Notes under the pieces: model-generated
What the model was told of the DNA's origin: nothing
Seen by the model: only the letters and a program-made list of their open reading frames with translations
Database searches by the model: none
Source of the DNA: CAJAQL01 sp964442965
Lineage (GTDB): Bacteria > Patescibacteriota > Minisyncoccia > UBA6257 > 2-01-FULL-56-20
DNA: 16,332 bases
Assembly (NCBI GenBank): GCA_964442965.1
Contig: CAYUBE010000021.1
Location: 1 to 16,332 of the forward strand
Direction of reading: 5' to 3'
Shown here: in pieces, positions 1-7,426 of the stretch
Position numbering within the stretch: the first letter of the stretch is position 1
Layout of the letters: each line of letters opens with the position of its first letter
Translations under genes and position numbers: made by a program

Positions 1-11
1 GCCACCTTTTC

Positions 12-45
12 AGTCTAGCCGAAATTATGTGAAATCTGCTAGACT
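12..45. repeat. 8-bp inverted repeat at the left edge
   Basis: AGTCTAGC (12-19) and GCTAGACT (38-45) are exact reverse complements separated by 18 nt. No T-run follows on either strand, so it is not a clear intrinsic terminator. The rest of 1-190 shows no convincing gene or other signal. It may be the far end of an upstream transcription unit or a chance inverted repeat. Confidence 0.35.
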
Positions 46-190
46 AGCTCCTTGTGATATACCGGCACGGAAATATGATGTCCCATCCTCTCGCCCTGCG
101 GTTAATCAGCGCAAACCGAGCCCCCCTACTTTACAGAATCATGCCCCGTGGACAAAATAGTCTTTCCCTATCGAAAGAATCGCGACTTTT

Positions 191-199
191 TGTTATGCT
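191..199 (+). promoter_or_regulatory. Extended -10 box, leaderless type
   Basis: TGtTATGCT is an extended -10 with 4 of 6 matches in the hexamer. It is followed by exactly 6 nt and an ATG at 206. A partial -35, TCGAAA at 171-176, lies 17 nt upstream. The spacing predicts a transcript that begins at or within a base or two of the ATG at 206. Confidence 0.45.
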
Positions 200-205
200 T
201 AGCCC

Positions 206-277
206 ATGACGCCACCTCGTAGTCCTGTCCCGCTCTCTGCTACCCATCTTTCCTCGCAAAAGTCCCTGCCCGCATGA
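206..277 (+). CDS. Possible 23-codon leader ORF coupled to the next gene
   Basis: An ATG 6 nt behind a -10 box opens a reading frame of 23 codons, rich in Pro and Ser, that stops at a TGA (275-277) overlapping the ATG of the following gene in the arrangement ATGA. The following gene has no Shine-Dalgarno sequence, so ribosomes could enter on the leaderless leader ORF and be handed over by the stop-start overlap. The peptide matches nothing I recognise. The alternative is that the frame is chance and the downstream gene is simply transcribed with a 70-nt leader. Confidence 0.35.
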   Translation: MTPPRSPVPLSATHLSSQKSLPA

Positions 278-1389
278 ATAAAAAGAATCGATTTGCTGTG
301 ATCATAGGCATTATTCTCCTCTGCTTTTTGGGCGGCATACTTGAACTTCTCAAAAATTCGCGCGCGATCGTCGTGAACGGAACCGACGCCATCCAAGCGA
401 CAGCGACCGAGGAAACAGAAACGACTGCCTCACTATTGCCTTCGCTGAACGCCCTTGCCTACAACGCAAAACTTTTGCAGATAGCGAATCTCACGACCAT
501 CACGCATGTAAAAATTATAAAAGCAACGAACTCAACGCCGAGCTCAACGATTATAACAACTTCAACCATCCCCGCTGGCTGGCCCGTCAAGGCCGCCTAT
601 CCCGATGGTGGCGCACTACTTCCCTTCGATCGCATCGTCGCCTACTATGGAAATCTCTCCGCGCCGGAAATGGGCATCCTGGGAAGATTCCCCGAGGCGC
701 AGGTACTGCAAATGCTCGCGAGCACGACGGAGGAATGGCAGGCTGCGGATCCGACGACGCCCGTCCTGCCAGCGCTCGATTATATCGCAGTTGCCGCGCA
801 AGGAGCTCCGGGATTCGACGGGGATTATCGTGCGCGCATGTCGGCTGACCAGATCAATCAGGTTATCCAAATGGCGGCGCAGATAAACGGCGTTATCTTT
901 CTTGATCTGCAAGTCGGATTGAGCAATGTACAAACAGAAGTTCCGCTTCTTGCGCCATATCTTAAATTGCCACAAGTGAATCTCGCGCTTGATCCGGAAT
1001 TTGCAATGCACAACGGACAGAAACCGGGAACCGTGGTCGGCACAATGGATGCGGCAGATATCAACTATGCGGCAAATTATTTGGCAAACATCGTAAAGGA
1101 AAATAACTTGCCGCCCAAAATTCTCGTTGTCCACCGTTTCACGCAAGCCATGGTGACGAACTATCAAGAAATAACTCCCCTGCCCGAGGTGCAAATCGTG
1201 ATGGACATGGACGGCTTCGGTTCGCCGTCAGAAAAAATAAGCACGTACAGAGATTATATTCAGGGCGAACCCGTGCAATTCACCGGCTTCAAGTTGTTTT
1301 ATAAAAACGACGTCGCGGCCGGACATCTCATGACGCCCGCCGAGGTCTTGAAACTCAGCCCCGAACCGAGCTACATACAGTATCAATAG
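274..1389 (+). CDS. Membrane-anchored protein of unknown function
   Basis: 371 residues. A hydrophobic stretch at about 7-26 follows basic Asn/Lys/Arg residues and should be a signal anchor, leaving the rest outside the membrane. Residues 40-105 are rich in Thr, Ser and Ala and look like a flexible linker. The globular part starts near 115 with IVAYYGN and carries spaced segments (AVAAQG, VIFLDLQVG, ILVVHRF, VQIVMDMDGFG) that suggest an alternating beta/alpha fold, perhaps a TIM barrel. D211, H287, D310 and D312 lie at ends of predicted strands and could form an active site. I recognise no named family; a glycoside-hydrolase-like role is only a guess from the apparent fold. There is no Shine-Dalgarno site, and the start overlaps a small leader ORF. 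The stop lies 3 nt from the stop of a convergent gene, with no terminator between them. Confidence 0.8.
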   Translation: MNKKNRFAVIIGIILLCFLGGILELLKNSRAIVVNGTDAIQATATEETETTASLLPSLNALAYNAKLLQIANLTTITHVKIIKATNSTPSSTIITTSTIPAGWPVKAAYPDGGALLPFDRIVAYYGNLSAPEMGILGRFPEAQVLQMLASTTEEWQAADPTTPVLPALDYIAVAAQGAPGFDGDYRARMSADQINQVIQMAAQINGVIFLDLQVGLSNVQTEVPLLAPYLKLPQVNLALDPEFAMHNGQKPGTVVGTMDAADINYAANYLANIVKENNLPPKILVVHRFTQAMVTNYQEITPLPEVQIVMDMDGFGSPSEKISTYRDYIQGEPVQFTGFKLFYKNDVAAGHLMTPAEVLKLSPEPSYIQYQ

Positions 1390-1392
1390 ATT

Positions 1393-1803
1393 CTAATTCT
1401 TCCTGTTGGGATCGAGACCCAAAAGACGCATCCTTCGTAATTCTCTTGTTTCTTCCCAGTTTGTAATGATACCTTCCAACCTTTCCTGATACTGGATAAG
1501 ATCCGATTTTAACTGCCCGAGATCTGCGAGCCTCTGCTCGGCATTTTTTATTTCCTTATTTATCTCTTTTTTCTCGTGGGCATAGCCAAGATCTTCCGTG
1601 TCGCCACTATCCGTATCTTTTTTCAATCGTTCCAGCTCGCCTATAACTTCTTCTATTTCTTCTTCTGCGCCTCGCAAATCTTCCTCCATAAGACGAAGAT
1701 GTTTGTTTACCTTTTCAATTTTCTCTTCCGGAGTCACAATCTCTTCCGGATTGGTAACCCTTTTATTATCATGCTCAAAATTTGGTTCGAAGTTAGGGTC
1801 CAT
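1393..1803 (-). CDS. Small coiled-coil protein, unknown function
   Basis: 136 residues, highly charged, dominated by Glu, Lys, Arg and Leu. Residues from about 22 to 115 show heptad-like spacing of Leu and Ile and should form one or two long helices of a coiled coil (for example LRLMEEDLRGAEEEIEEV and LGQLKSDLIQYQERLEG). There is no signal peptide or membrane segment, so it is probably cytoplasmic. The ATG at 1803 has no Shine-Dalgarno sequence. A perfect extended -10 (TGaTATAAT) lies 38 nt upstream. Base composition is more AT-rich than in the flanking genes. I cannot assign a function. Confidence 0.75.
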   Translation of the reverse strand: MDPNFEPNFEHDNKRVTNPEEIVTPEEKIEKVNKHLRLMEEDLRGAEEEIEEVIGELERLKKDTDSGDTEDLGYAHEKKEINKEIKNAEQRLADLGQLKSDLIQYQERLEGIITNWEETRELRRMRLLGLDPNRKN

Positions 1804-1841
1804 GGATAGAAAATTATCTAAAATAAGTTTATTTCAATCAA

Positions 1842-1850
1842 ATTATATCA
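1842..1850 (-). promoter_or_regulatory. Extended -10 box of the coiled-coil gene
   Basis: TGaTATAAT reads on the minus strand in the 58-nt gap between the isochorismatase-family gene and the coiled-coil gene. The predicted transcript start leaves a leader of about 30 nt. A second, weaker -10-like GATAAT lies 9 nt before the ATG. Confidence 0.55.
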
Positions 1851-1861
1851 TTAAAAAAATA

Positions 1862-2434
1862 TTAAAGGTCCGCGATGATCTCTTTGGTTTTTCTTACAAG
1901 GCCGATGCGCGGGAATGTCTTGGTGGTTGCGGACGCGTGTTCTTCAACCGACATCGCAGCCATGGCGTCTTCGACAAAGATCTGGTGATAGCCATATTCG
2001 TAGGCAAACCGCGCCGTGCTCTCGACGCCGATGTTCGTTGAAATGCCGCAGAGCACGATCGTCGTCATACCACGGCGGCGAAGTTCGAGATCAAGCTCCG
2101 TGCCATAGAAAGCACCCCACTGATGTTTCGTAATCACAAAATCGCCGGGTTTCGGTCCCATCTCGGGGACAATGTCCGCCCAGTCCGATGCAGGAGCTTG
2201 TGTCCACGGTGCCGCATCGGCGACGGGATGAAGTGCATCCTTTCCATCAGAAGACGGCGTGACGCGCACCAAAAAAACCGGCATATTGTTCTTTCTGAAA
2301 ACATCGGCGATCGCCGCTGCATTTTTCACCACGCTCGCCGCAGAATACGGAGCGGTCTCGCGCCCCGCGATGCCTTTTTGAAGATCAACGACCACCAATG
2401 CTGTTTTTGATTTATCGATGGATAGAATATTCAT
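1862..2434 (-). CDS. Isochorismatase-family cysteine hydrolase
   Basis: 190 residues, the normal length for the family. The catalytic triad of cysteine hydrolases of this fold can be read directly: D17 in VVVDLQKG, K103 in ITKHQWGAFYGT, and the nucleophile C129 in VLCGISTNIGVEST, followed by the usual aromatic and Glu-rich segment FAYEYGYHQIFVEDA. Members hydrolyse amides or vinyl ethers such as nicotinamide, isochorismate, N-carbamoylsarcosine or ureidoacrylate; the substrate cannot be told from the sequence. It is cytoplasmic, with no signal peptide. The start at 2434 lies 7 nt after a TGcTATCAT extended -10 box. An AGGAG sits in that gap, only 2 nt from the ATG, which is too close for normal Shine-Dalgarno use. 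The gene lies 23 nt downstream of the helicase stop. Confidence 0.9.
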   Translation of the reverse strand: MNILSIDKSKTALVVVDLQKGIAGRETAPYSAASVVKNAAAIADVFRKNNMPVFLVRVTPSSDGKDALHPVADAAPWTQAPASDWADIVPEMGPKPGDFVITKHQWGAFYGTELDLELRRRGMTTIVLCGISTNIGVESTARFAYEYGYHQIFVEDAMAAMSVEEHASATTKTFPRIGLVRKTKEIIADL

Positions 2435-2441
2435 AACTCCT

Positions 2442-2450
2442 ATGATAGCA
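2442..2450 (-). promoter_or_regulatory. Extended -10 box, leaderless type
   Basis: TGcTATCAT on the minus strand, 7 nt before the ATG of the isochorismatase-family gene. The spacing puts the expected transcript start at or within a base or two of the ATG. It lies in the short gap behind the helicase gene, so this gene may have its own promoter. Confidence 0.6.
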
Positions 2451-2457
2451 TCTTCGA

Positions 2458-3705
2458 TTATCCTCTGGAACGGTATGGTCGGAACGGACGACTCGGTCTA
2501 TTGGATGGACGGCGCGGAAAACGGGATGGTCGCGGCGATAACGTTCGTTCCCTCTCGAAAGCCTGCGGCGATGTGGCTGAAGGCGGCGGCAGGGTCGGCA
2601 GCATGGAAACCGGAAGTGTCGCGCGCATCAGGCGCTCGATGGCCTGCACGTCCCTTCTCTGATCGGGTCGCGCGAACGAAATGGCATGGCCTTTTTCACC
2701 GGCCCGGCCCGTTCGGCCGATGCGATGGACATAATCTTCTGCAACTGCGGGAAGATCGTAGTTCAGTACCAGTTCGATATTCTTCACGTCAATGCCGCGC
2801 GCAGCGATATCCGTCGCGACGAGCACACGATATCTGCCATTTTTGAAACCGGCGAGCGCTTCCTGCCGCTGGCTTTGCGAGCGATTCGAATGGAATTCGA
2901 CGGCGGTATGCCCGAGCCCGCGAAGATGGACCGCGATCTTTTTCGCACTGAACTTCGTTCTCGAAAATACCAAAACCGATCCGCGATATTCCTGTAAAAT
3001 CTTTTCGAGCAGGCGCGGCTTGTCCGGTTGGGTCACGAAAAAAAGCTCCTGCGAAACATCTTTCGCCGCCGTGCCGGGCCGCGCGATCTCCACGCACACC
3101 GGAAGCTTCAAAAATGCGCGGGCCATGGAAACAATACTCTCCGGCATCGTGGCCGAGAAAAGCATTGTTTGCCGCTCGGTAGGAAGCACCGCAAGAATCC
3201 GTTTGAGCTGGGGCGCAAATCCCATGTCGAGCATCCGGTCGGCTTCGTCGAGCACCACAAGCGTCATGTCTTTCAGGCTCACCGTCTTTTGTTCGAGATG
3301 GTCGATGAGCCGTCCCGGCGTCGCCAAGATCAGTTGCGGCTTGCGATCGAGCAAATACCACTGCCTTCGGATAGATTCACCGCCAATAAGCACGGCCGTT
3401 TTTATGCCAAGCGCGTTGCCGATCTTGCGAATCTCCTCGTCCACCTGCACCGCAAGTTCCCGCGTCGGCAGAAGCACGAGCGCACGGCGGCGTGGGTCTT
3501 TTAAAATATTTTGGATGAGCGGGATGCCGAACGCGAGCGTCTTCCCCGTTCCGGTCTCCGCAATTCCAATCATGTCTTTTCCTTCAAGCGCCTGCGGAAT
3601 TGATTTCTCCTGAATAGGCGTCGGTTCCGTAAAACGAGCCTTGTCGAGAATCGTAAGGATGCTTGGCGCGATGCCAAGGCCGCGAAAACCGGTTTGGTCG
3701 GACAT
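2458..3705 (-). CDS. DEAD-box RNA helicase, RhlE-like
   Basis: 415 residues from the chosen ATG at 3705. ATP-dependent unwinding of RNA duplexes in ribosome assembly or RNA decay is the family role. All motifs are present in order: Q motif TPIQ (29-32), AETGTGKT (49-56), PTRELA (80-85), TPGR (129-132), DEAD (153-156), SAT (184-186), ARGID (302-306) and HRIGRTGR (327-334). After the two RecA domains, from about 365, comes a tail rich in Pro, Ser and Arg that ends in repeated RPSR/RPFR units, as in RhlE-type helicases, and probably binds RNA without specificity. An upstream in-frame start at 3762 would overlap the preceding gene and add 19 non-conserved residues, so I rejected it. The start lies 10 nt after the stop of the upstream gene, so the two are probably co-transcribed. 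Confidence 0.95.
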   Translation of the reverse strand: MSDQTGFRGLGIAPSILTILDKARFTEPTPIQEKSIPQALEGKDMIGIAETGTGKTLAFGIPLIQNILKDPRRRALVLLPTRELAVQVDEEIRKIGNALGIKTAVLIGGESIRRQWYLLDRKPQLILATPGRLIDHLEQKTVSLKDMTLVVLDEADRMLDMGFAPQLKRILAVLPTERQTMLFSATMPESIVSMARAFLKLPVCVEIARPGTAAKDVSQELFFVTQPDKPRLLEKILQEYRGSVLVFSRTKFSAKKIAVHLRGLGHTAVEFHSNRSQSQRQEALAGFKNGRYRVLVATDIAARGIDVKNIELVLNYDLPAVAEDYVHRIGRTGRAGEKGHAISFARPDQRRDVQAIERLMRATLPVSMLPTLPPPSATSPQAFERERTLSPRPSRFPRRPSNRPSRPFRPYRSRG

Positions 3706-3715
3706 AGAAATAATT

Positions 3716-4135
3716 TTAATGTTTAACTCCCGCTTCGGAGAGATAATTCTCCAACGTCGCATGAATATCGCCGGTCAGTTTTCGGAGAAACTCGCGGTTC
3801 TTCCAAAACGGATTATTTTCAGAAAAATCATTGTTCCGGATCAGCCGCAGTTCACGGATTGCTACGTAGCGGTCATGGCCAAGATCGGCTTCGGTGCGAA
3901 TATCAATATCCTCTATTCCCTGATAGATCTGCTTCATGACGGCATACTTTGCCGACAGCTCCGCCGCGCGGCTCCCCTTCTTTGTGCCGGAGAAAAAGAC
4001 CGCGAATGACGGCGTTGATTCGATATATTTCACAAAATCATGGAGTGACACGAAAAACGGAAAACCGGCGGGCGTTTCTCGCACCCCTTTCGATTTTTCA
4101 TTAAGTGCCAATTTGACTTTTTCTGAAATTGTCAT
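3716..4135 (-). CDS. Unknown soluble protein upstream of the helicase
   Basis: 139 residues from the ATG at 4135. An in-frame start at 4162 would add 9 residues but would lie upstream of the -10 box. The protein has no signal or membrane segment. Features are an N-terminal helix (SEKVKLALNEKSKG), a central stretch with FFSGTKKGSRAAELSAKYAVMKQIYQG, and a C-terminal helical end. I recognise no family. A TGcTATACT box ends 6 nt before the ATG, predicting a leaderless message. The DEAD-box helicase starts 10 nt after its stop, so a link to RNA metabolism is possible but rests only on position. Confidence 0.7.
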   Translation of the reverse strand: MTISEKVKLALNEKSKGVRETPAGFPFFVSLHDFVKYIESTPSFAVFFSGTKKGSRAAELSAKYAVMKQIYQGIEDIDIRTEADLGHDRYVAIRELRLIRNNDFSENNPFWKNREFLRKLTGDIHATLENYLSEAGVKH

Positions 4136-4141
4136 GCCGGC

Positions 4142-4150
4142 AGTATAGCA
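4142..4150 (-). promoter_or_regulatory. Extended -10 box, leaderless type
   Basis: TGcTATACT on the minus strand followed by 6 nt (gccggc) and the ATG at 4135. There is no Shine-Dalgarno sequence. It should drive the unknown gene and the helicase. Confidence 0.65.
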
Positions 4151-4207
4151 TGATCCCTGCATAATAGCTATAATTTTCTGTTTTTCGCGCCGTTGGTTGT
4201 TCTGCGA

Positions 4208-4213
4208 TAGAAT
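4208..4213 (+). promoter_or_regulatory. -10 box, leaderless type
   Basis: TAGAAT matches 5 of 6 bases of the -10 consensus and ends 6 nt before the ATG at 4220. No TGn extension is directly adjacent. It is divergent to the promoter at 4142-4150. Confidence 0.5.
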
Positions 4214-4219
4214 AACAGG

Positions 4220-4807
4220 ATGGATCAGGCCGTCAGCAAACGACTGTTTATAACGGGAATTCCGACTTCCGGAAAATCATATCTCGCCGAGAAGCTGGCG
4301 CACGCGACGGACGGCATCGCCGTTCTGCTTGATGATCTGCGGGATGCGCCAACCAATGATCCGTGTTACAAGAAGTGGATCAATTTTTATTTCAATCAGG
4401 ACGAGGAAACCTATCTTACGAAAACCGGTCCTGATCAGATGTGGCAAAATCTTGTCGCGCAGTCAGAGGCACTGTGGCCGATATTCATCGAAAAAATAAA
4501 AGAATACGAACGCGAAAAACGGCCTGTCATTTTTGAATGTGTGAATCTGTTGCCCCACCTTGCAAAACGGGATATCGCTTTTCCTGGCATATGCCTACTC
4601 GGATCGTCGTATGAAGAAACGCTCGCGCGCAACAAAAAAGATCCCCGCTGGGGGCGAAGCGACTATCTCCAAGAATTGGAAGCGAAAACTTTCTTTTACA
4701 TCGAACGGCCGCGATATAAATCGGAAGCCGAGAAATACGGCTATCCCGTTTTCGAATCGTCCGATAAAGCGCTTGAGTACGCACTGAAGGTGCTAACAGT
4801 TACATAA
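4220..4807 (+). CDS. P-loop kinase-like NTPase
   Basis: 195 residues. A Walker A loop GIPTSGKS lies at 13-20 behind a beta strand (RLFITG), the N-terminal layout of small nucleoside, 2-phosphoglycerate or zeta-toxin-like kinases. A strand ending in LLDDLRD (about 36-42) places two acidic residues where such kinases bind substrate or act as base. A later segment LARNKKDPRWGR has spaced Arg residues that could serve as a lid. It is cytoplasmic. Family assignment beyond P-loop kinase is not possible here; the substrate could be a nucleoside, sugar phosphate or other small molecule. It appears to be monocistronic: its neighbours point away at the 5' side and towards it at the 3' side. Confidence 0.75.
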   Translation: MDQAVSKRLFITGIPTSGKSYLAEKLAHATDGIAVLLDDLRDAPTNDPCYKKWINFYFNQDEETYLTKTGPDQMWQNLVAQSEALWPIFIEKIKEYEREKRPVIFECVNLLPHLAKRDIAFPGICLLGSSYEETLARNKKDPRWGRSDYLQELEAKTFFYIERPRYKSEAEKYGYPVFESSDKALEYALKVLTVT

Positions 4808-4842
4808 TCTTAAGTTAAACGAAAACCGCGCGAGAAATTCTA

Positions 4843-5472
4843 TTACTGAACGGTATTGGTAAAGCTTAACGTTCCTAAAATCTGGTGCGCGATGATATTA
4901 TTCTCCGTCGATGAAGCAATGTTGGGATTCACATCGGCAACAGGGAAATCAAAAATGAGCGCTTCGCCCCCGTGCGCCACATAGATCTGCTCGGCGTTGT
5001 GGTCAAATTCAAAAACGTTATCCAATTCATATCCCGCGTTTTGGTCCACGGCAAACGCCGTCGAGCTTGCAAATTGCGCCGAAACCGACGGCGAACTCGT
5101 TCCATTTGTTTCATCTTCCGTCTCAGCTTGCGTGAGGACATCCATCACGTATTGCGCCGAGGAAAGATTACCGATATTTTTTTCTACGGAAACGCGCAGC
5201 GTGTAGGTCGTCGTCCCCTCGATCGGATTACCGAAAACAACGGACGGAACGTCGTTTTCCAACGTACTCGTCGAAATCTGCCAATCCGGAGGATAGCTTA
5301 ATGAAAACCCATAATCGCTGTTTTGATAGTTCACCCAGCCCGCCGGAGGAACAATGCCTGGAGACGAGTTTTCCTCGTTCATCCCCCATTTTATAAAAAC
5401 CCCAACGATCACCGCGACGACAACGATCCCGACAACGCTCCAAACCAAAACATGCTGGCTTCTCTTTTTCAT
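4843..5472 (-). CDS. Membrane-anchored PsbP-like protein
   Basis: 209 residues. Basic N-terminus (MKKRSQ) followed by one hydrophobic helix at about 8-30, a short linker rich in Pro, Asn and Ser, and then the segment WVNYQNSDYGFSLSYPPDW (about 46-64), which is typical of PsbP/MOG1-like domains. The globular part should lie outside the membrane. Proteins of this shape are common in Patescibacteria and other bacteria; their function is mostly unknown. The ATG at 5472 lies 6 nt after a TATGAT hexamer. Its stop faces the stop of the P-loop gene across 35 nt with no clear terminator. Confidence 0.75.
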   Translation of the reverse strand: MKKRSQHVLVWSVVGIVVVAVIVGVFIKWGMNEENSSPGIVPPAGWVNYQNSDYGFSLSYPPDWQISTSTLENDVPSVVFGNPIEGTTTYTLRVSVEKNIGNLSSAQYVMDVLTQAETEDETNGTSSPSVSAQFASSTAFAVDQNAGYELDNVFEFDHNAEQIYVAHGGEALIFDFPVADVNPNIASSTENNIIAHQILGTLSFTNTVQ

Positions 5473-5478
5473 GGCATT

Positions 5479-5484
5479 ATCATA
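5479..5484 (-). promoter_or_regulatory. -10 box, leaderless type
   Basis: TATGAT on the minus strand, 6 nt (aatgcc) before the ATG of the PsbP-like gene. The three preceding bases are GGG, so this is not an extended -10. Confidence 0.45.
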
Positions 5485-5528
5485 CCCGAAAATCGTACCG
5501 ATGTCATTTCGATTCCCGATAAAAGACC

Positions 5529-5556
5529 GATTGCGGGATTAATTCATCCCGCAATC
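5529..5556 (-). terminator. Probable terminator of the restriction-modification unit
   Basis: GATTGCGGGAT (5529-5539) pairs perfectly over 11 bp with 5546-5556 across a 6-nt loop. On the minus strand the stem is followed by GGTCTTTTATC, a short T-rich tract. It lies about 30 nt past the stop of the restriction enzyme gene. Confidence 0.6.
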
Positions 5557-5585
5557 AGCAATCATTTTTCAAGTTCCCTCTTCAC

Positions 5586-6383
5586 TTAAAGAATTATCGT
5601 TACCTTCTCATATAACATCGGCAGACAATCCTGCCTCAGGCGGAATTTTGTTCCATGGTTATGACCCGTGCGAGCATCAAAATCAACAAGTATCTTGGCT
5701 TCTTCCAATGCTTTTAAAAATCCATCAAAGCTAAACTTTTGCAACATCATGACTTTTGTATATCTATAATATTCTTTCTTGCCCACTTTCTTGACTTCTA
5801 CTTGAACATAAAAAGCGTTAAGAAGCTTTGTTCCGGCTTTATGTTCCAAATCATCAAAACCCCAATACGGTTGTGGGTCGAGTTCGGCAAGACCAATACG
5901 CTTTTTGACAGAGGTAAGCCATTCCTTATGTCTCAGATCGACGCTTTTTGCATCAAATGAAATTAAAATTTTTCTTTCTTTACGATCTATGACAACCTTG
6001 AATCCACGATCACTCCGTGATTTTCCATGAATCGTTTGACGAAAGCTCATTTCGTTTCTTCCGTACTTTTTGCCCGCATCTTCGTGTGTCCATCCATACA
6101 ATGGCAATAAAATTTGCGGCACAAACTTTACCGCCCGAGGTGATGGTTCAATATGAAACAAGGTCGTAAGCGACGCAGTATTTATCCTCTGTGTTTTTAA
6201 TTCCCATTCTGCGGCATTGGGAATTGGTAAATTATTTTCTTTGATACCGAGTAAATCCTCAAGTGTGTTACCCGCACCTCCGGCGTTGCCTTGCCGTGCG
6301 TTTGGTATCCAATCCATCAAAGCAATTTCCTTCAACTTCGCGATTAACGCTGATTTCGTATAAATGAAGGGTTTCTTTTTCAT
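5586..6383 (-). CDS. MvaI/BcnI-family type II restriction endonuclease
   Basis: 265 residues, the right size for this family of monomeric type II enzymes, which cut double-stranded DNA at short sites (MvaI CCWGG, BcnI CCSGG). Residues 35-66 hold the family's most recognisable block: GAGNTLEDLLGIKENN, then NAAEWELKTQR with an ExK pair (E61, K63) of the PD-(D/E)xK nuclease core, and D43 as candidate metal ligand. Near the C-terminus the segment RTGHNHGTKFRL (239-250) with two His is also typical. The start lies 2 nt after the stop of the methyltransferase, so the genes are one unit with the modification gene first. Both are more AT-rich than their neighbours, which suggests recent acquisition. 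Target specificity cannot be read from the sequence. Confidence 0.85.
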   Translation of the reverse strand: MKKKPFIYTKSALIAKLKEIALMDWIPNARQGNAGGAGNTLEDLLGIKENNLPIPNAAEWELKTQRINTASLTTLFHIEPSPRAVKFVPQILLPLYGWTHEDAGKKYGRNEMSFRQTIHGKSRSDRGFKVVIDRKERKILISFDAKSVDLRHKEWLTSVKKRIGLAELDPQPYWGFDDLEHKAGTKLLNAFYVQVEVKKVGKKEYYRYTKVMMLQKFSFDGFLKALEEAKILVDFDARTGHNHGTKFRLRQDCLPMLYEKVTIIL

Positions 6384-6385
6384 AA

Positions 6386-7297
6386 TTATAAAAGTTTCCC
6401 TTGAGATATATGTTTTTTGATTCTTTTCTCAGCCATTACGCAATATTCCGGCGAGATATCAATACCGACATAATTACGTCTAAAGTTGATCGCAGAAATC
6501 GCCGTGGTACCAGAACCCATGAAGGGATCGAGAATGGTCTTTGCGTCTGTCGAAGCAACGATTCGATCAATTAAGGCAACGGGAAAGGCAGCTGGATGTT
6601 CATTGTTCATTTCTTGTGTAAATTCCCAAACGTCTCCGTGTGCATTCGCCTTTATTCTTAATTTAAACTTTGGTTTGGCAATAAGATAAATCACTTCATA
6701 GGTCGGCAGAAAATAGCCGGTATTAAAATTGAGCCCTCCTTTCCTTCGCCAAATGATAATTTGACGAACCGGAAAACCACCTACGATATCTTGACGATCT
6801 TGCAATAAACCTCCTTGTACGCGCCACTTATGATTATAGAAGATGGCTCCATCTTCCGGTATAATTCGTATCATTTCTGTTAAGCAATCTCTTTGCCACT
6901 TCACATATTCATCGTGAGGCATACAATCGTTATGGTTGGTATATCCATTTTTTAGAGCGGCATTTGCCCACTTGCCACCACGCCCATCTTTCATGCCGTT
7001 TCCGGTTGAGTTTTTAAGGTTATAAGGGGGTGATGTAATAATTAAATCTATGGCACCGTCAGGAATTTGTTTCAGAATCTCAATTATATCTCCACAGATA
7101 ATTTTATTTTTGAAATCACCGGGAAAACTTAGTTTTTCCTGTAAATTTTTAGAAGAAACGTTGGTAACTTTTTTATCAAGCGAAATTTGCATAGTTTTTG
7201 TCTTGACACTACGCGAACGAAGATTAATTTTTTCTAAAATCTTTCTTGATTTTTTTATTACCATCTTTTCTGCTTTAGGATTCTTGTTCCTTTTCAT
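6386..7297 (-). CDS. Beta-class DNA methyltransferase, probably N4-cytosine
   Basis: 303 residues. Methylates the target site to protect the chromosome from the partner nuclease, using S-adenosylmethionine. Catalytic motif IV is TSPPYNL (88-94); SPPY is the form typical of N4-cytosine enzymes. The AdoMet-binding motif DPFMGSGTT (257-265) follows late in the chain, which is the beta-class order. The N-terminal 55 residues are very rich in Lys and Arg and precede the conserved core, so the true start could also be one of the internal Met codons (11 or 36). Upstream lies TAGAAT, 9 nt before the ATG, and an AGGAG 2 nt before it. No controller gene is visible. MvaI and BcnI partners are N4-cytosine methyltransferases, which fits the neighbour. 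Confidence 0.9.
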   Translation of the reverse strand: MKRNKNPKAEKMVIKKSRKILEKINLRSRSVKTKTMQISLDKKVTNVSSKNLQEKLSFPGDFKNKIICGDIIEILKQIPDGAIDLIITSPPYNLKNSTGNGMKDGRGGKWANAALKNGYTNHNDCMPHDEYVKWQRDCLTEMIRIIPEDGAIFYNHKWRVQGGLLQDRQDIVGGFPVRQIIIWRRKGGLNFNTGYFLPTYEVIYLIAKPKFKLRIKANAHGDVWEFTQEMNNEHPAAFPVALIDRIVASTDAKTILDPFMGSGTTAISAINFRRNYVGIDISPEYCVMAEKRIKKHISQGKLL

Positions 7298-7306
7298 ATC
7301 TCCTAG

Positions 7307-7312
7307 ATTCTA
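7307..7312 (-). promoter_or_regulatory. Candidate -10 box of the restriction-modification unit
   Basis: TAGAAT on the minus strand, 9 nt before the methyltransferase ATG, with a 4-of-6 match to a -35 (TGGAAA) 17 nt upstream. The message would start only about 2-3 nt before the ATG. Confidence 0.4.
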
Positions 7313-7426
7313 CCCCTTCCGGGCGAGGTTTTCCACTTTGTCACGCCGAAGTTTGAGCGCAGGCAGGCTTTATCACATCAAAAATGGCCCGGATTTCTGG
7401 CATCAAGGGAATAACAAAGTTGGTGT

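Noticed and set aside
2..169. Open frame from the left edge to a TAG, possible 3' end of a gene
   Set aside because: About 55 codons with no recognisable motif and no neighbour context; length is compatible with chance.
2792..3613. 273-codon open frame on the plus strand
   Set aside because: It is antisense to the DEAD-box helicase, whose full motif set is on the minus strand; the plus-strand product is Ser/Arg-rich without any domain.
3706..3762. Longer helicase N-terminus from 3762
   Set aside because: It overlaps the upstream gene and adds residues before the conserved start of the Q-motif region.
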